Of a DNA stretch of 64,000 nt, positions 26,001 through 33,885 are shown piece after piece. Numbering within the stretch: position 1 is the first letter of the stretch; every line of letters begins with the position of its first letter. The position numbers and the translations under genes are program-made. This stretch comes from Bacteroidales bacterium (GTDB lineage: Bacteria > Bacteroidota > Bacteroidia > Bacteroidales > P3): assembly GCA_009785425.1 (NCBI GenBank), contig WQWI01000001.1, positions 62,001 through 126,000 on the forward strand. Reading direction: 5' to 3'. The notes beneath the pieces are model-generated. The model saw only the letters and a list, made by a program, of their open reading frames with translations, made no database searches and had not been told where the DNA came from.

Positions 26001-26402
26001 TCTTTCATCGGGGTCTGTAACATTATAAAATTCACGGACAGAATTAGGTATTACAAATCTCCACACATGCGTTCCGTACGATTCCGGCATACGTTCCATT
26101 CTAAGTTCTTCGTGAGTTGTTCCCCACGGACCGTCAGTTACACCGCCCGGGTTGAATACGTGATTCCATCTACCCGCCGTTGTAACCAATCCGGTGTGTA
26201 CGTACAAAAAATTGTCTGCTCCACCCGTTCCTGTAAATCCTCGCATACTTTCGGGAACACCCGGAGCAGTTGCATCAAAATAGATATGTGTAGGACCGGG
26301 TGCTGCTTCTACAACGAATGCAGGGACAGTCCGAATGGCTTGTTGTGCTACAACGGCGATTCCGCAGAGGAAAAGTGCTAAAGTTAATAAAATCTTTTTC
26401 AT
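23082..26402 (-). CDS. secreted GH13 alpha-amylase family protein with T9SS sorting domain
   Basis: A 1106-aa extracellular glycoside hydrolase acting on alpha-glucans. After a signal peptide (LALFLCGIAVVAQQ) come two or three beta-sandwich domains, including a CBM48/E-set-like module (APHKSHIFVIGDFNDW). The GH13 barrel follows, with region I DVVYSHSFGN, region II GFRFDLSKGF (nucleophile Asp), region III LIMEHFSD (acid Glu) and region IV YMESHDEQR. Then there are Ig-like domains and a type A T9SS tail (VYVFPNPVTDRLYI...PKGMFILRIYTGEHVIIQRI). The start at 26402 gives the signal peptide. The mix of domains recalls branching or pullulanase-like enzymes; exact linkage is not decided. Confidence 0.93.
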   Translation of the reverse strand: MKKILLTLALFLCGIAVVAQQAIRTVPAFVVEAAPGPTHIYFDATAPGVPESMRGFTGTGGADNFLYVHTGLVTTAGRWNHVFNPGGVTDGPWGTTHEELRMERMPESYGTHVWRFVIPNSVREFYNVTDPDERVQEIMLVIRNGAGNVEFPPGYGNDISIPVFETDFNVRMLTPPNDRLFVEGEQITFSGESSEPANLAIYINSERVAEVANDTIISFSGSFPIGSYTATLVGRLGELTQTERIFFAVRGETLDSIIPYDFADGINYHECGTAVTFIVSAPHKSHIFVIGDFNDWRLLPEFQMKRQRNSPWPADLVVNMLCHYWYVGYSSPPVGGPCEVRGFPNDRFPRDRYWLTVTGLTPGKKYAFQYIVDDTIVTTDIFSKLVLDPWNDHWIPPTVNNSFPPFPAGARSNSFAGVLQTNRPAFPWIETNFVPPPRENLVIYELLIRDFLHHESFETLLDTLTYLQRLGVNAIKLLPLNEFDGNDSWGYNPAFYFAVDKAYGTREQLKRFINEAHRRNIAVILDVVYSHSFGNSPTVQMWRQGPGDRLPGYPSPNSPYHNEIANHPFSVGENFNHCSPFTRYMVRRAIMFWMEEFRLDGFRFDLSKGFTQRQSLGNMAEWNRFDQERINNLCWYASQVRLINPNAFLIMEHFSDRDEEYHMSYWCDLMFWRNTGRAFSELAMGWPSDGTGQGGYNIVDAWNSGRNFISYMESHDEQRVPYRVLNNSNQWGHNNHGYPNPRDTTEMLLRMAATANIFLTTPPGPRMIWQFGEIGYHWPINFCYNRYTGEGHHGGEECRTGRMPIPWDLLEDPRRQNLFNVFSTLIHFRTTHPAMRFPQTAWVGTGNQGRLRWTHSQNGEHAMIAVSNLDVVTQNILVQSVPLGRYYNAFPACDVFPPHIDITSGNWQFNNIPPGRFAMFTRGSRFEIPDIIVPPYFSLNVDNQIIKMGEDINVRVAANRHTRLDLFFNDQLLVSTTQDTISHRIRQIMSVGNNELVARITSNFGTETIALNITVNETQATSITPEIVEPQMVYVFPNPVTDRLYIQSPDTPIDRVVVYDLRGRRVSERRFDTNNVVLDMSALPKGMFILRIYTGEHVIIQRIVKN

Positions 26403-26435
26403 ATCAATCGATTTTTGTGTTATTTTTTTCAACGG

Positions 26436-26613
26436 CAATAGCAAACAGATTCCTCGCTACACTTCGCTTCGCTCGGAATGACAGCATTGCCGAGAAGAAC
26501 AGCGAATAATTTTTGCTTGCGACAACGTCGCAAGCAAAAATTATTCTTCAGCTCCCCACTAAAAGGATGTCATCCCGAAAGAGCATAGCGACTGAGGGAT
26601 CTGTTTGCTATTG
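26436..26613. repeat. composite element: inverted arms around a 20-bp hairpin (locus 2)
   Basis: Outer ends CAATAGCAAACAGAT (26436-26450) and its exact complement (26599-26613) continue into imperfect arms with CTTCGCTTCGCTCGGAATGACA and ATGTCATCCC. The core (26504-26546) is a perfect 20-bp stem with an AAC loop, half-site GAATAATTTTTGCTTGCGAC. It fills the gap between the large T9SS gene and the amylase gene. Confidence 0.85.
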
Positions 26614-26641
26614 TTTGTTATGTTCATTACAATTCTCAATT

Positions 26642-29600
26642 TTACTGCTTCACAATTCTAACAACACGTGTACCGATTCTCAACAAGTAAGTTCCGCTTG
26701 GCAGGTGGCTCACATCTATCGTGTTTTCTACGTTTAGGAATATCGCTACACGAACGCCCGACAGCGTGTATATCTCCACAGTTAATGGCTCACCGGATGG
26801 ATTTTCAATGTACAAAATATCCCTTACCGGATTTGGATAAACCAATAATCGAGCATCGTCTGTTTCGAAAATTGATGTTGGTGGTTGCTCATTAACCGTA
26901 AACGTACGCTCTGCTGATGTATACGAATAGCCAACATCGTTCAATGCTACAACGTGGAATGTATGGTTACCGGCCGTTGTTGCTATCCACACAAACGACA
27001 ATGTGTTTGTCGAAACAGGGTGTACAGCTGTTCCGTCAATATACAACCTCTTCGCAGCAGTTGTCGCATTTCCGGTTGCCGTAAACGTGATTGTGTCGCC
27101 AACGTAAATTTCAGTTCCGGTTGCCGGAGCAAGCGAAATCACAGCAGGTGCCGCCAAAGCATTGATGTTTATCGTTGCAAGTTGGCTGTTTTGACATTCA
27201 ACCATTCCGCTCAAATCAACGGCTTTGAGGTAAAATACACTGTCGCCTCGAATCGGATTCAAATCCGAAAGTGTTTTTGTTGCACCGGTTCCGGCAGCAA
27301 ATTCAATCATCAAATCTTCGCCGCTCGCATCACGATAAACTCTGTAAATAAACGCTTCGTTGTAATTCGTAATCGTGAATGTTGCCGTTGTCGCATTGAA
27401 CGAAACATACACCGCAGATTCAACAATTGGTGTCGGTGGCGGCAAACAACTTGCATCACTTATAATTGCTACATTTAGGATTTCGTAAAGTGTGAAATTA
27501 ACACCGGTCAAACCTGTTATACTCGTTACATCAATTGTGGCGGTGCGAGTTTCAAGATTTTCAACAGCTGTAAGTGTTACATAAGCTGATGTTTGTCCGG
27601 CAGGAATGATTATTGTTGTATTTCCTGTGAAATCGGTGCTTTCGAAATCCAGTGTAACCGTAAGTTCTGCGGTTGGGTGAGCAAACGGCACGGTTGCCAC
27701 CACTCTCTTGCTATTTCCTTCGAAAATGCTTGCGCTGTCGGTGGTAAGAGTTACAACGGGGTTGTGAACGGTAACATTGTGGGATACAAGTGAATTTTCC
27801 GGTGCCCAAGGGTTACTCGCCATTCGATAACCTCCCGGGCTTACTGCACGAGCAGTGAATACAAACGTTCCGTTAGTATTCAATTCGTGGGCTCTGTAGT
27901 ATCTACCGCCAACAAAATTTACATTTGCAGGAATAGTCGTAATTATATTGCCATCTCTCAAAAGTTCAATTGGGTAACGCTTGTCATTGACAGTGTCACG
28001 ATACCAAACGTTGTCAAATCTAAGATGCTTTTCATATTCAAACGGAATACTTTCGCCGACATAGTAATTTACCACCCCACCGGCAATCCACAAACTTAAA
28101 GCAAAATCTTGAGTTAAATCTATCCAAAAATCACCGCCTGTTGTCAATCCTTCTTCTGCTCTAATCACAGAAAAGCCACCGTTTCCATCGCTATGGAAGA
28201 AATGGAAGCCCAATCCCATTGGACGGTCTGCCATCCAAGGAGCGAACGCTCCCAAGCCACCATCACTCGTTCCGGTTTCTATCAATTCACGGATATTTTG
28301 AATGTAAAATGTGTAAACACCGTTCTCGAAATCCATTCTGAATCTATCTATCATAGCAGGAATGCCCCAATCTGTAAAAGAAATGGTTTGATAAACGCCC
28401 GGATCCCGTCTGTATCGGTAAAACAGACGAATATACAAATTCTCGCCGGATGTCAAACACGCACAAAGGCTGAGCAAACTTGGGTCGAGAGTGATTGTCA
28501 GGCTTTCGTTGAGTGCTACAAAACCTAAACTTGAATTTGAATGAGAAACTGCATTCTCATTCGATGGACTTGTACAAGGCAATCGTTCAATTTCGACATT
28601 CTCCGAACTCACACAGCCGAAAGTGCTTGTAACAGATATTGCATAAGTTTGCGGAGCAAGTCCTGTTATGAGAATTTCAGAATTGAGAGCAACATTGTTT
28701 ATTGTGCTGTCGCCAACTGTAACCGTGAACGGAGCGTTTCCGCTTGTTACCGTCACAGCAATACTTCCTGTAGCACAATGCGTATGCGTTGGAATTGCAG
28801 TAAATACTGGCAAGGGAGTCGTTCGAACAGGGAACACAGTGACGCTCCATTCACAACCCGATTCTGAAACAGTACCACCTATAATTGTACGGATTACTCC
28901 GAGGATAGTAGTTTGTGATATTACCGGAGTTTCGAACGTTGCAGAAGTTATGTGTTGGATCAACTCTCCACCATCTGCATCCGTTGAGTGAAGAGAATAA
29001 GTAAACAGCGTGTTGTCGAAATTAGTTATTGTAATCGTTGCCGTTGAGCCTACACAAGTACGGACATCATTTGGCACTATCGGTGTAGGTGGAGGCGTGC
29101 ATTCGGTAACCGTAACACCAAACGGCGTTTGCATACAACCGTTGTTGTCGGCTACTTCAACCGTGAAATCACCGGCAGGAACTTCGATAAATTGAGTTGT
29201 TCCCAAATGAGCAGCGATGGTTTGCGTTGTTCCAACTTGAACACCTTCGTCATTTTTCAACACAACAGAAAACGGAAGTGCTCCATTATTTCCCGCTGTA
29301 ACGGTAATAATACCGTAAGGTATAAAAGGTGAAGACTGCTGAGTCATTTCAGCTGTAGCACCGGTAGGTACAGCATTCACGGTCAGAGCGTGTATCGGCG
29401 GAGAAACTCGACAGCCATCGGGCAAACTCATATCAATAGCAACAAGCGTGAATGCGCCTACCGCCAAATGATTCGGAATGGTCAATACGTTGTCATCTTG
29501 TTCAATACCGGTTTGGGCTATATGTGCACTGTTGTACAGTCTGTAAGTTATTCCGTCAGACCAATTGGTGATGGTAAGCGTTGTGCCAAATCCGTAGCAA

Positions 29601-31102
29601 GTTGTGCCCACTGTAAGTTGCGGTTGAGCAGGTATTTCCGCACAGTCGGATAGAGCAACTTCAATGTTTGTCACTTCGTAAATTTGACAGCCTGCAGGAT
29701 TTCCTGTTGCCGTGATAACAGCACGATACACACCGGCATAAAGATTAGAAAATTCTACGGAAGTTACAACTCCCGTTTCTGTGCCGATTTCTACATTTCC
29801 GGCATCGAAAAGAGTTATATCGAACGGACCAACGCCCAACGATCCGGCTGTAAACAAAATACGTCCTGTGTTTTCTCCGATATTTGTCGGAGTAATAAGT
29901 GTGTCAAAATCGCTTGGAGCCTCGACCACAACAACGTTTATCGGAGTTCTTGCCGACACATCGCAGCCCAAAGATAGCGAAGGAACTCGCACTTGCAAGA
30001 AAAATGAAGCATTTGCTGAAAACGGCTCTGCCGGTGTGATTGTTCGTGTTGTTGCATCAAATTCTGTTGTCAATTCTGTGCCACCCGTTGCTGTTGTCCA
30101 AAGTGTGAAAATCGGATCAACATAATCGGCAAGATTAGTAATTTCAAAAATTACTTCAGTTGCATTTCTACAAACATTACCGATTGAAATAGCCGGTGCT
30201 GTCGGAGGTGGACAACCGTAGTCAATATCTCTGATGAAAACCTGTACTTCTTCAGAAAGTGTAAATGTAACTCCCGAGGGTCCTGTTGCCGACAACATAC
30301 CTATGTTTACTGATCTTTGCGGAAATTCATTTTTAGTACGATCATCGTATGCGGTAAGTGTTGTATATGCCGACGTTTGTCCGGCAGGAATGGTTATTGT
30401 TGGACTTCCTGTAAAATCGGTGCCCTCAAAATCCAGTGTAACCGTGATTGCGGTGGTTGGATGAGCAAACGGCACACTTGCCACCACTCTCATGCTGTTT
30501 CCTTCGAGGATGCTTGCACTGTCTGCTGCGAGGGTTATCGTTGGATCGAAAACTCTGAAAGTCGCAGTGTGTATTCTTCCGGTAGGAGGAGTTTCAACAT
30601 TGCTAACTTGTGCCTGCCATACTACTGCCATTTGTAAATTGTACTCTCCTGGTCCATCTAAATTATAAGCCATTTGAAGGATGTCTGTACCGGTCCAAGC
30701 CGTTTGAGTTCTTGTCCAAGCGTTATCTGTCGATCCTACTCTTTCACAGTGATTCATAGCAATTCTACTCCATTCTGTTTCCGGATTTGCAGTATTCGTT
30801 ATTCTGTAAAAAACTGCGAATCTATGCCATAATTCTGTACATGGATCGCCACCGCTCCAAGCCCTACCTCTTGCCCAAGAGAAAATAAGCGTAGTAGGTG
30901 TGCCAAAGTCATGAGAATTAAAATTTTGCGTAAGAGGGAAGGTTTCATTACTTGCACCCCAATTAATACCATTCAAATTAAACGCTACATTAGTGGTAGC
31001 ATTCACCTGTAAAAATACTCCGGCAGGTCCTTCGCCTAATGCCTGTACTGACGACGTCACTACTAACGTCATCGCAACTAATGTTAATAATTTTTTTTTC
31101 AT
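26642..31102 (-). CDS. large T9SS surface protein with Calx-beta and Ig-like repeats
   Basis: A 1486-aa secreted protein with a signal peptide (LLTLVAMTLVVTSSVQA). It starts with a domain shared with the next upstream gene (GPAGVFLQVNATTNVAFNLN). Two near-identical Calx-beta domains follow far apart, each with SASI(L/F)EGNS, VPFAHPT and IPAGQTSAY. Between them are several Ig/PKD-like units of the form PPTP(I/A)...C.GSTATITITNF and VTVTSGNAPFTVTVGD. The end is a T9SS type A sorting domain (LLVYPNPVRDILYIEN...LPSGTYLLRIGTRVVRIVKQ). A structural or adhesive surface role is likely; no enzyme motif is seen. It lies 23 bp after its paralogous neighbour. Confidence 0.85.
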   Translation of the reverse strand: MKKKLLTLVAMTLVVTSSVQALGEGPAGVFLQVNATTNVAFNLNGINWGASNETFPLTQNFNSHDFGTPTTLIFSWARGRAWSGGDPCTELWHRFAVFYRITNTANPETEWSRIAMNHCERVGSTDNAWTRTQTAWTGTDILQMAYNLDGPGEYNLQMAVVWQAQVSNVETPPTGRIHTATFRVFDPTITLAADSASILEGNSMRVVASVPFAHPTTAITVTLDFEGTDFTGSPTITIPAGQTSAYTTLTAYDDRTKNEFPQRSVNIGMLSATGPSGVTFTLSEEVQVFIRDIDYGCPPPTAPAISIGNVCRNATEVIFEITNLADYVDPIFTLWTTATGGTELTTEFDATTRTITPAEPFSANASFFLQVRVPSLSLGCDVSARTPINVVVVEAPSDFDTLITPTNIGENTGRILFTAGSLGVGPFDITLFDAGNVEIGTETGVVTSVEFSNLYAGVYRAVITATGNPAGCQIYEVTNIEVALSDCAEIPAQPQLTVGTTCYGFGTTLTITNWSDGITYRLYNSAHIAQTGIEQDDNVLTIPNHLAVGAFTLVAIDMSLPDGCRVSPPIHALTVNAVPTGATAEMTQQSSPFIPYGIITVTAGNNGALPFSVVLKNDEGVQVGTTQTIAAHLGTTQFIEVPAGDFTVEVADNNGCMQTPFGVTVTECTPPPTPIVPNDVRTCVGSTATITITNFDNTLFTYSLHSTDADGGELIQHITSATFETPVISQTTILGVIRTIIGGTVSESGCEWSVTVFPVRTTPLPVFTAIPTHTHCATGSIAVTVTSGNAPFTVTVGDSTINNVALNSEILITGLAPQTYAISVTSTFGCVSSENVEIERLPCTSPSNENAVSHSNSSLGFVALNESLTITLDPSLLSLCACLTSGENLYIRLFYRYRRDPGVYQTISFTDWGIPAMIDRFRMDFENGVYTFYIQNIRELIETGTSDGGLGAFAPWMADRPMGLGFHFFHSDGNGGFSVIRAEEGLTTGGDFWIDLTQDFALSLWIAGGVVNYYVGESIPFEYEKHLRFDNVWYRDTVNDKRYPIELLRDGNIITTIPANVNFVGGRYYRAHELNTNGTFVFTARAVSPGGYRMASNPWAPENSLVSHNVTVHNPVVTLTTDSASIFEGNSKRVVATVPFAHPTAELTVTLDFESTDFTGNTTIIIPAGQTSAYVTLTAVENLETRTATIDVTSITGLTGVNFTLYEILNVAIISDASCLPPPTPIVESAVYVSFNATTATFTITNYNEAFIYRVYRDASGEDLMIEFAAGTGATKTLSDLNPIRGDSVFYLKAVDLSGMVECQNSQLATININALAAPAVISLAPATGTEIYVGDTITFTATGNATTAAKRLYIDGTAVHPVSTNTLSFVWIATTAGNHTFHVVALNDVGYSYTSAERTFTVNEQPPTSIFETDDARLLVYPNPVRDILYIENPSGEPLTVEIYTLSGVRVAIFLNVENTIDVSHLPSGTYLLRIGTRVVRIVKQ

Positions 31103-31125
31103 ATCGGTTATTCTTTAATGATTTG

Positions 31126-32238
31126 TTACTCTTTAATCCATCGCAAAACGACATCACCAACTCTCAACATGTATAATCCCGCAGGAAAATTTGATACATC
31201 AATCCTCGTTTCTTCGCCGGTTGTTCTAAACGTACCGACCAGTCGTCCCAACATATTGTAAATCGTAATCTCCGTTCCGATTGGTAGAGGCACACTGCCG
31301 TGCGTATCTGCAGACACAACCACATAGTTTGTCGCAGGGTTGGGAAACACCTGTAGTAGAGGTGCACGGTTGTGAGTCTCTACAATGTTTGTACTAGCTG
31401 TGACGGTAAAATCAACAACATCTAAAACTCTAAATCCAAAACGATTCATCGCAACAGCGGTAATCCAATTATTGCCTGGCTCTGTTGGCGTAAATTGTAT
31501 CGTTTCCGAAAATGTTGGATTGGCAATCGAAAATGTCCTTAGTAAAACATGGTTATGATAAACAGAAACCGAATCGGCGTAGTCTCCACTGATTCCGAAA
31601 GATGCTTGTACATTAGGATTTAGTGTGAGATTATTTTTTGAAATTGTAATGCTTGGTTCTACAATATCTCCGTGCACAATTCGAAACGTTGCAGATACCC
31701 ACTCTGTCGGCTCGGTTATTCCCGCTATGCCTGTTTCTTGATGCCGTTCTCCTATTTGCAGTTCGTAATCACCCTCGCCATTCCAAGTATCTGCTTCGGC
31801 AAGAATGTCGATACTGCTTGGTCTTCCAACTTCTTGGAGATACTGGTTAGACTGTCCCGGAATTCCTGAAACCCATTCCATCAAAAAGGGAGTCCATGCA
31901 GTGGTCTCACCTGTATTTACGTTACGTATTCGATAAAAAATTTTCTGTTTGTTGTTCAAGTCACCCGATCCCACAGACCTGAAAGAAACAATAGTCAAAG
32001 AAGTCGGTATGGCTAAGTCAACACCATCCAAAGAGGAAGACACGGCACTATTGAGAGATCCCGCACTTGGGTCCCAAATGGTTGTATTGATACGATACAG
32101 AGTTGTTCTTTCATTTACGGAAAGGTATACACCCGCTGGTCCGAACCAGCCTGTCTGCTGTGTGTACGAAGTGGTCGCGAATAAGACCGCAATCAAAACT
32201 AAGGTAGTTCTGGCTTTGCATTTCAAAAAGGTAGTCAT
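31126..32238 (-). CDS. T9SS surface protein sharing its N domain with the following gene
   Basis: A 370-aa secreted protein. Signal peptide KARTTLVLIAVLFATTSYTQ, then a GPAGVYLSVNERTTLYRIN domain like that of the 1486-aa protein 23 bp downstream, an Ig-like domain (NLTLNPNVQASFGISGDYAD) and a T9SS sorting domain (LLQVFPNPATNYVVVSADTH...FPAGLYMLRVGDVVLRWIKE). The ORF-track start is a TTG; the ATG four codons later (32238) is preferred. It is the first gene of a likely two-gene operon. No catalytic motif is seen; the role is probably structural or binding. Confidence 0.83.
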   Translation of the reverse strand: MTTFLKCKARTTLVLIAVLFATTSYTQQTGWFGPAGVYLSVNERTTLYRINTTIWDPSAGSLNSAVSSSLDGVDLAIPTSLTIVSFRSVGSGDLNNKQKIFYRIRNVNTGETTAWTPFLMEWVSGIPGQSNQYLQEVGRPSSIDILAEADTWNGEGDYELQIGERHQETGIAGITEPTEWVSATFRIVHGDIVEPSITISKNNLTLNPNVQASFGISGDYADSVSVYHNHVLLRTFSIANPTFSETIQFTPTEPGNNWITAVAMNRFGFRVLDVVDFTVTASTNIVETHNRAPLLQVFPNPATNYVVVSADTHGSVPLPIGTEITIYNMLGRLVGTFRTTGEETRIDVSNFPAGLYMLRVGDVVLRWIKE

Positions 32239-32443
32239 AGTCTTTATCAAAGGTTACAATTATTTGTTTCTAAACTAACGGCTTATTTACCGCACCACAA
32301 ATATAGGCATTTTTTTTGAAAAAAGCAATTTTTTTTTGATTTTTTTTTAGGATGTCTATACTTTGATTGTGCCAATTTCGGAACTTTAACAATTTTTAAG
32401 GATTTTTAACACTTTTTAGGTTTTTTTTTCGAAAAAAACATCG

Positions 32444-32451
32444 TAACTTTG
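32444..32451 (+). promoter_or_regulatory. -7 promoter element (TAACTTTG) for xseA
   Basis: TAACTTTG lies 30 bp before the ATG at 32482 and overlaps the TTG used by the ORF track at 32449, which is therefore not the start. The region from 32251 to here is AT-rich and shows no gene. Confidence 0.65.
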
Positions 32452-32481
32452 TGGCGTCAAAATATATCAAAAATTTACGTC

Positions 32482-33594
32482 ATGGAAGAAAATACCTACA
32501 ACGACCGAAAAGTTTACAGTTTGAGCGATGTTGCACAAAGCTTGAAGGGTGTGATTGAACAAAACTATGTTCGGGATTTCTATGTTAAGGCTGAAATTTC
32601 AAAATTAAACTACTATCCTCACAGCGGACATTGCTATCCCGATTTGGTCGAAAAATCCGGAGGACGAATCACAGCACAATTGCGATCTACAATTTGGTCG
32701 AGTGATTATTTTCGTATCCAAAAAAAGTTTGAGGAGGTTACCGGAAATTCACTTTCGGATGGACTTCAAGTGCTCTGTTTGGCACGTGTAACATTTCATC
32801 CGAGTTACGGGCTTTCGTTGCACATTAAAGATGTCGTGCCGGAATACTCGTTAGGCGAATTGGCGAAAGCTAAGCAAGAAACCATTGCACAACTTCAGAA
32901 AGACGGCGTTTTTAATCTGAACAAAACACTCGCTTTTCCGTTGCTTCCGAAGCATATTGCTGTTGTTTCCGTGAGCACGAGTAAGGGTTACGAAGATTTT
33001 ATGAGCATTATGAAACAGGCTCCACATCCGATCAGCACATATCTTTTTCCTGCTTTGTTGCAGGGCGATGGTGCGATTTTATCGATTTCCGAACAACTCA
33101 AAAAAATTGCAACTATGCACGAACACTTTGATGCTGCTGTAATCGTTCGAGGCGGTGGAGGCGATGTCGGGTTGAGTTGTTACGACAACTATGGATTGGC
33201 CTCGTTGGTTGCAAATTTTCCGTTGCCGGTTATCACGGGAATCGGGCATTCGACCAACGTTACGGTTTCTGAAATGGTAGCATATTATGCTGCAATTACG
33301 CCGACAGATACCGCAAATTTTTTACTTGAAAAACAATTGTCTTTTGCAGATAAATTAGAGTATTTTCAAAATAACATCGCCGGATTTGCAGGACAAACAC
33401 TAACTTTGGCACGCCAAAACATTCAACTGACCAAAGAAAAAATCCGTTTGTTAGACCCAAAAAACATCTTGAAACGAGGTTTTTCTTTAACCACAAAAAA
33501 CGGCAAACTTGTGAAATCGTCGAAAGGATTGAAACAAGGGGACGTACTTAAAACGATGTTTAGTGACGGGGAGGCAACGTCTATCATTAAATAG
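32482..33594 (+). CDS. xseA: exodeoxyribonuclease VII large subunit XseA
   Basis: XseA with XseB degrades single-stranded DNA to oligonucleotides in repair. The 370-aa protein has the N-terminal OB-fold (VYSLSDVAQSLKGVIEQNYV, FYVKAEISKLNYYPHSGHCY) and the catalytic domain (FPLLPKHIAVVSVSTSKGYE, VIVRGGGGDVGLSCYDNYGL, PVITGIGHSTNVTVSEMVAY). It ends with a short helical region (LKRGFSLT). It is shorter than the E. coli enzyme (456 aa) because the coiled-coil arm is reduced. The small subunit gene follows, separated by a repeat element. Confidence 0.94.
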   Translation: MEENTYNDRKVYSLSDVAQSLKGVIEQNYVRDFYVKAEISKLNYYPHSGHCYPDLVEKSGGRITAQLRSTIWSSDYFRIQKKFEEVTGNSLSDGLQVLCLARVTFHPSYGLSLHIKDVVPEYSLGELAKAKQETIAQLQKDGVFNLNKTLAFPLLPKHIAVVSVSTSKGYEDFMSIMKQAPHPISTYLFPALLQGDGAILSISEQLKKIATMHEHFDAAVIVRGGGGDVGLSCYDNYGLASLVANFPLPVITGIGHSTNVTVSEMVAYYAAITPTDTANFLLEKQLSFADKLEYFQNNIAGFAGQTLTLARQNIQLTKEKIRLLDPKNILKRGFSLTTKNGKLVKSSKGLKQGDVLKTMFSDGEATSIIK

Positions 33595-33596
33595 AC

Positions 33597-33676
33597 CGTC
33601 ATTCCCGCGTAGGCGGGAATCCCCCAACGAAGGGAGCGGTCAATTGCAAGGAGATTTCCGCCTACGCAGGAATGAC
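33597..33676. repeat. TCATTCCCGC-arm palindromic repeat between xseA and xseB
   Basis: An 80-bp inverted repeat with ends CGTCATTCCCGCGTAGGCGG and CCGCCTACGCAGGAATGAC. It begins 2 bp after the xseA stop and ends 17 bp before xseB. Confidence 0.88.
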
Positions 33677-33693
33677 AACCAAAATCAAAAACT

Positions 33694-33885
33694 ATGAAAA
33701 AAACTTACACCGAAGCCTACGCAGAACTTCAAGCCTTAGTGAGACTTTTGGAAAATGCCGAAATCAGCGTTGACGAACTCTCCGAAAAAATCAAAACTGC
33801 CACCGAACTTATCAAAATCTGTGAAGAAAAGTTAACTGCCACAGAGATTGAAGTTGGCAAAGTTATTCAAGGGTTGAGCGAATGA
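33694..33885 (+). CDS. xseB: exodeoxyribonuclease VII small subunit XseB
   Basis: A 63-aa two-helix protein with the family pattern TYTEAYAELQALVRLLENAE, ISVDELSEKIKTATELIKIC, CEEKLTATEIEV. It binds XseA to form exonuclease VII. It follows xseA with an intervening palindromic repeat, and its stop codon abuts the stop codon of the convergent lnt gene. Confidence 0.92.
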   Translation: MKKTYTEAYAELQALVRLLENAEISVDELSEKIKTATELIKICEEKLTATEIEVGKVIQGLSE

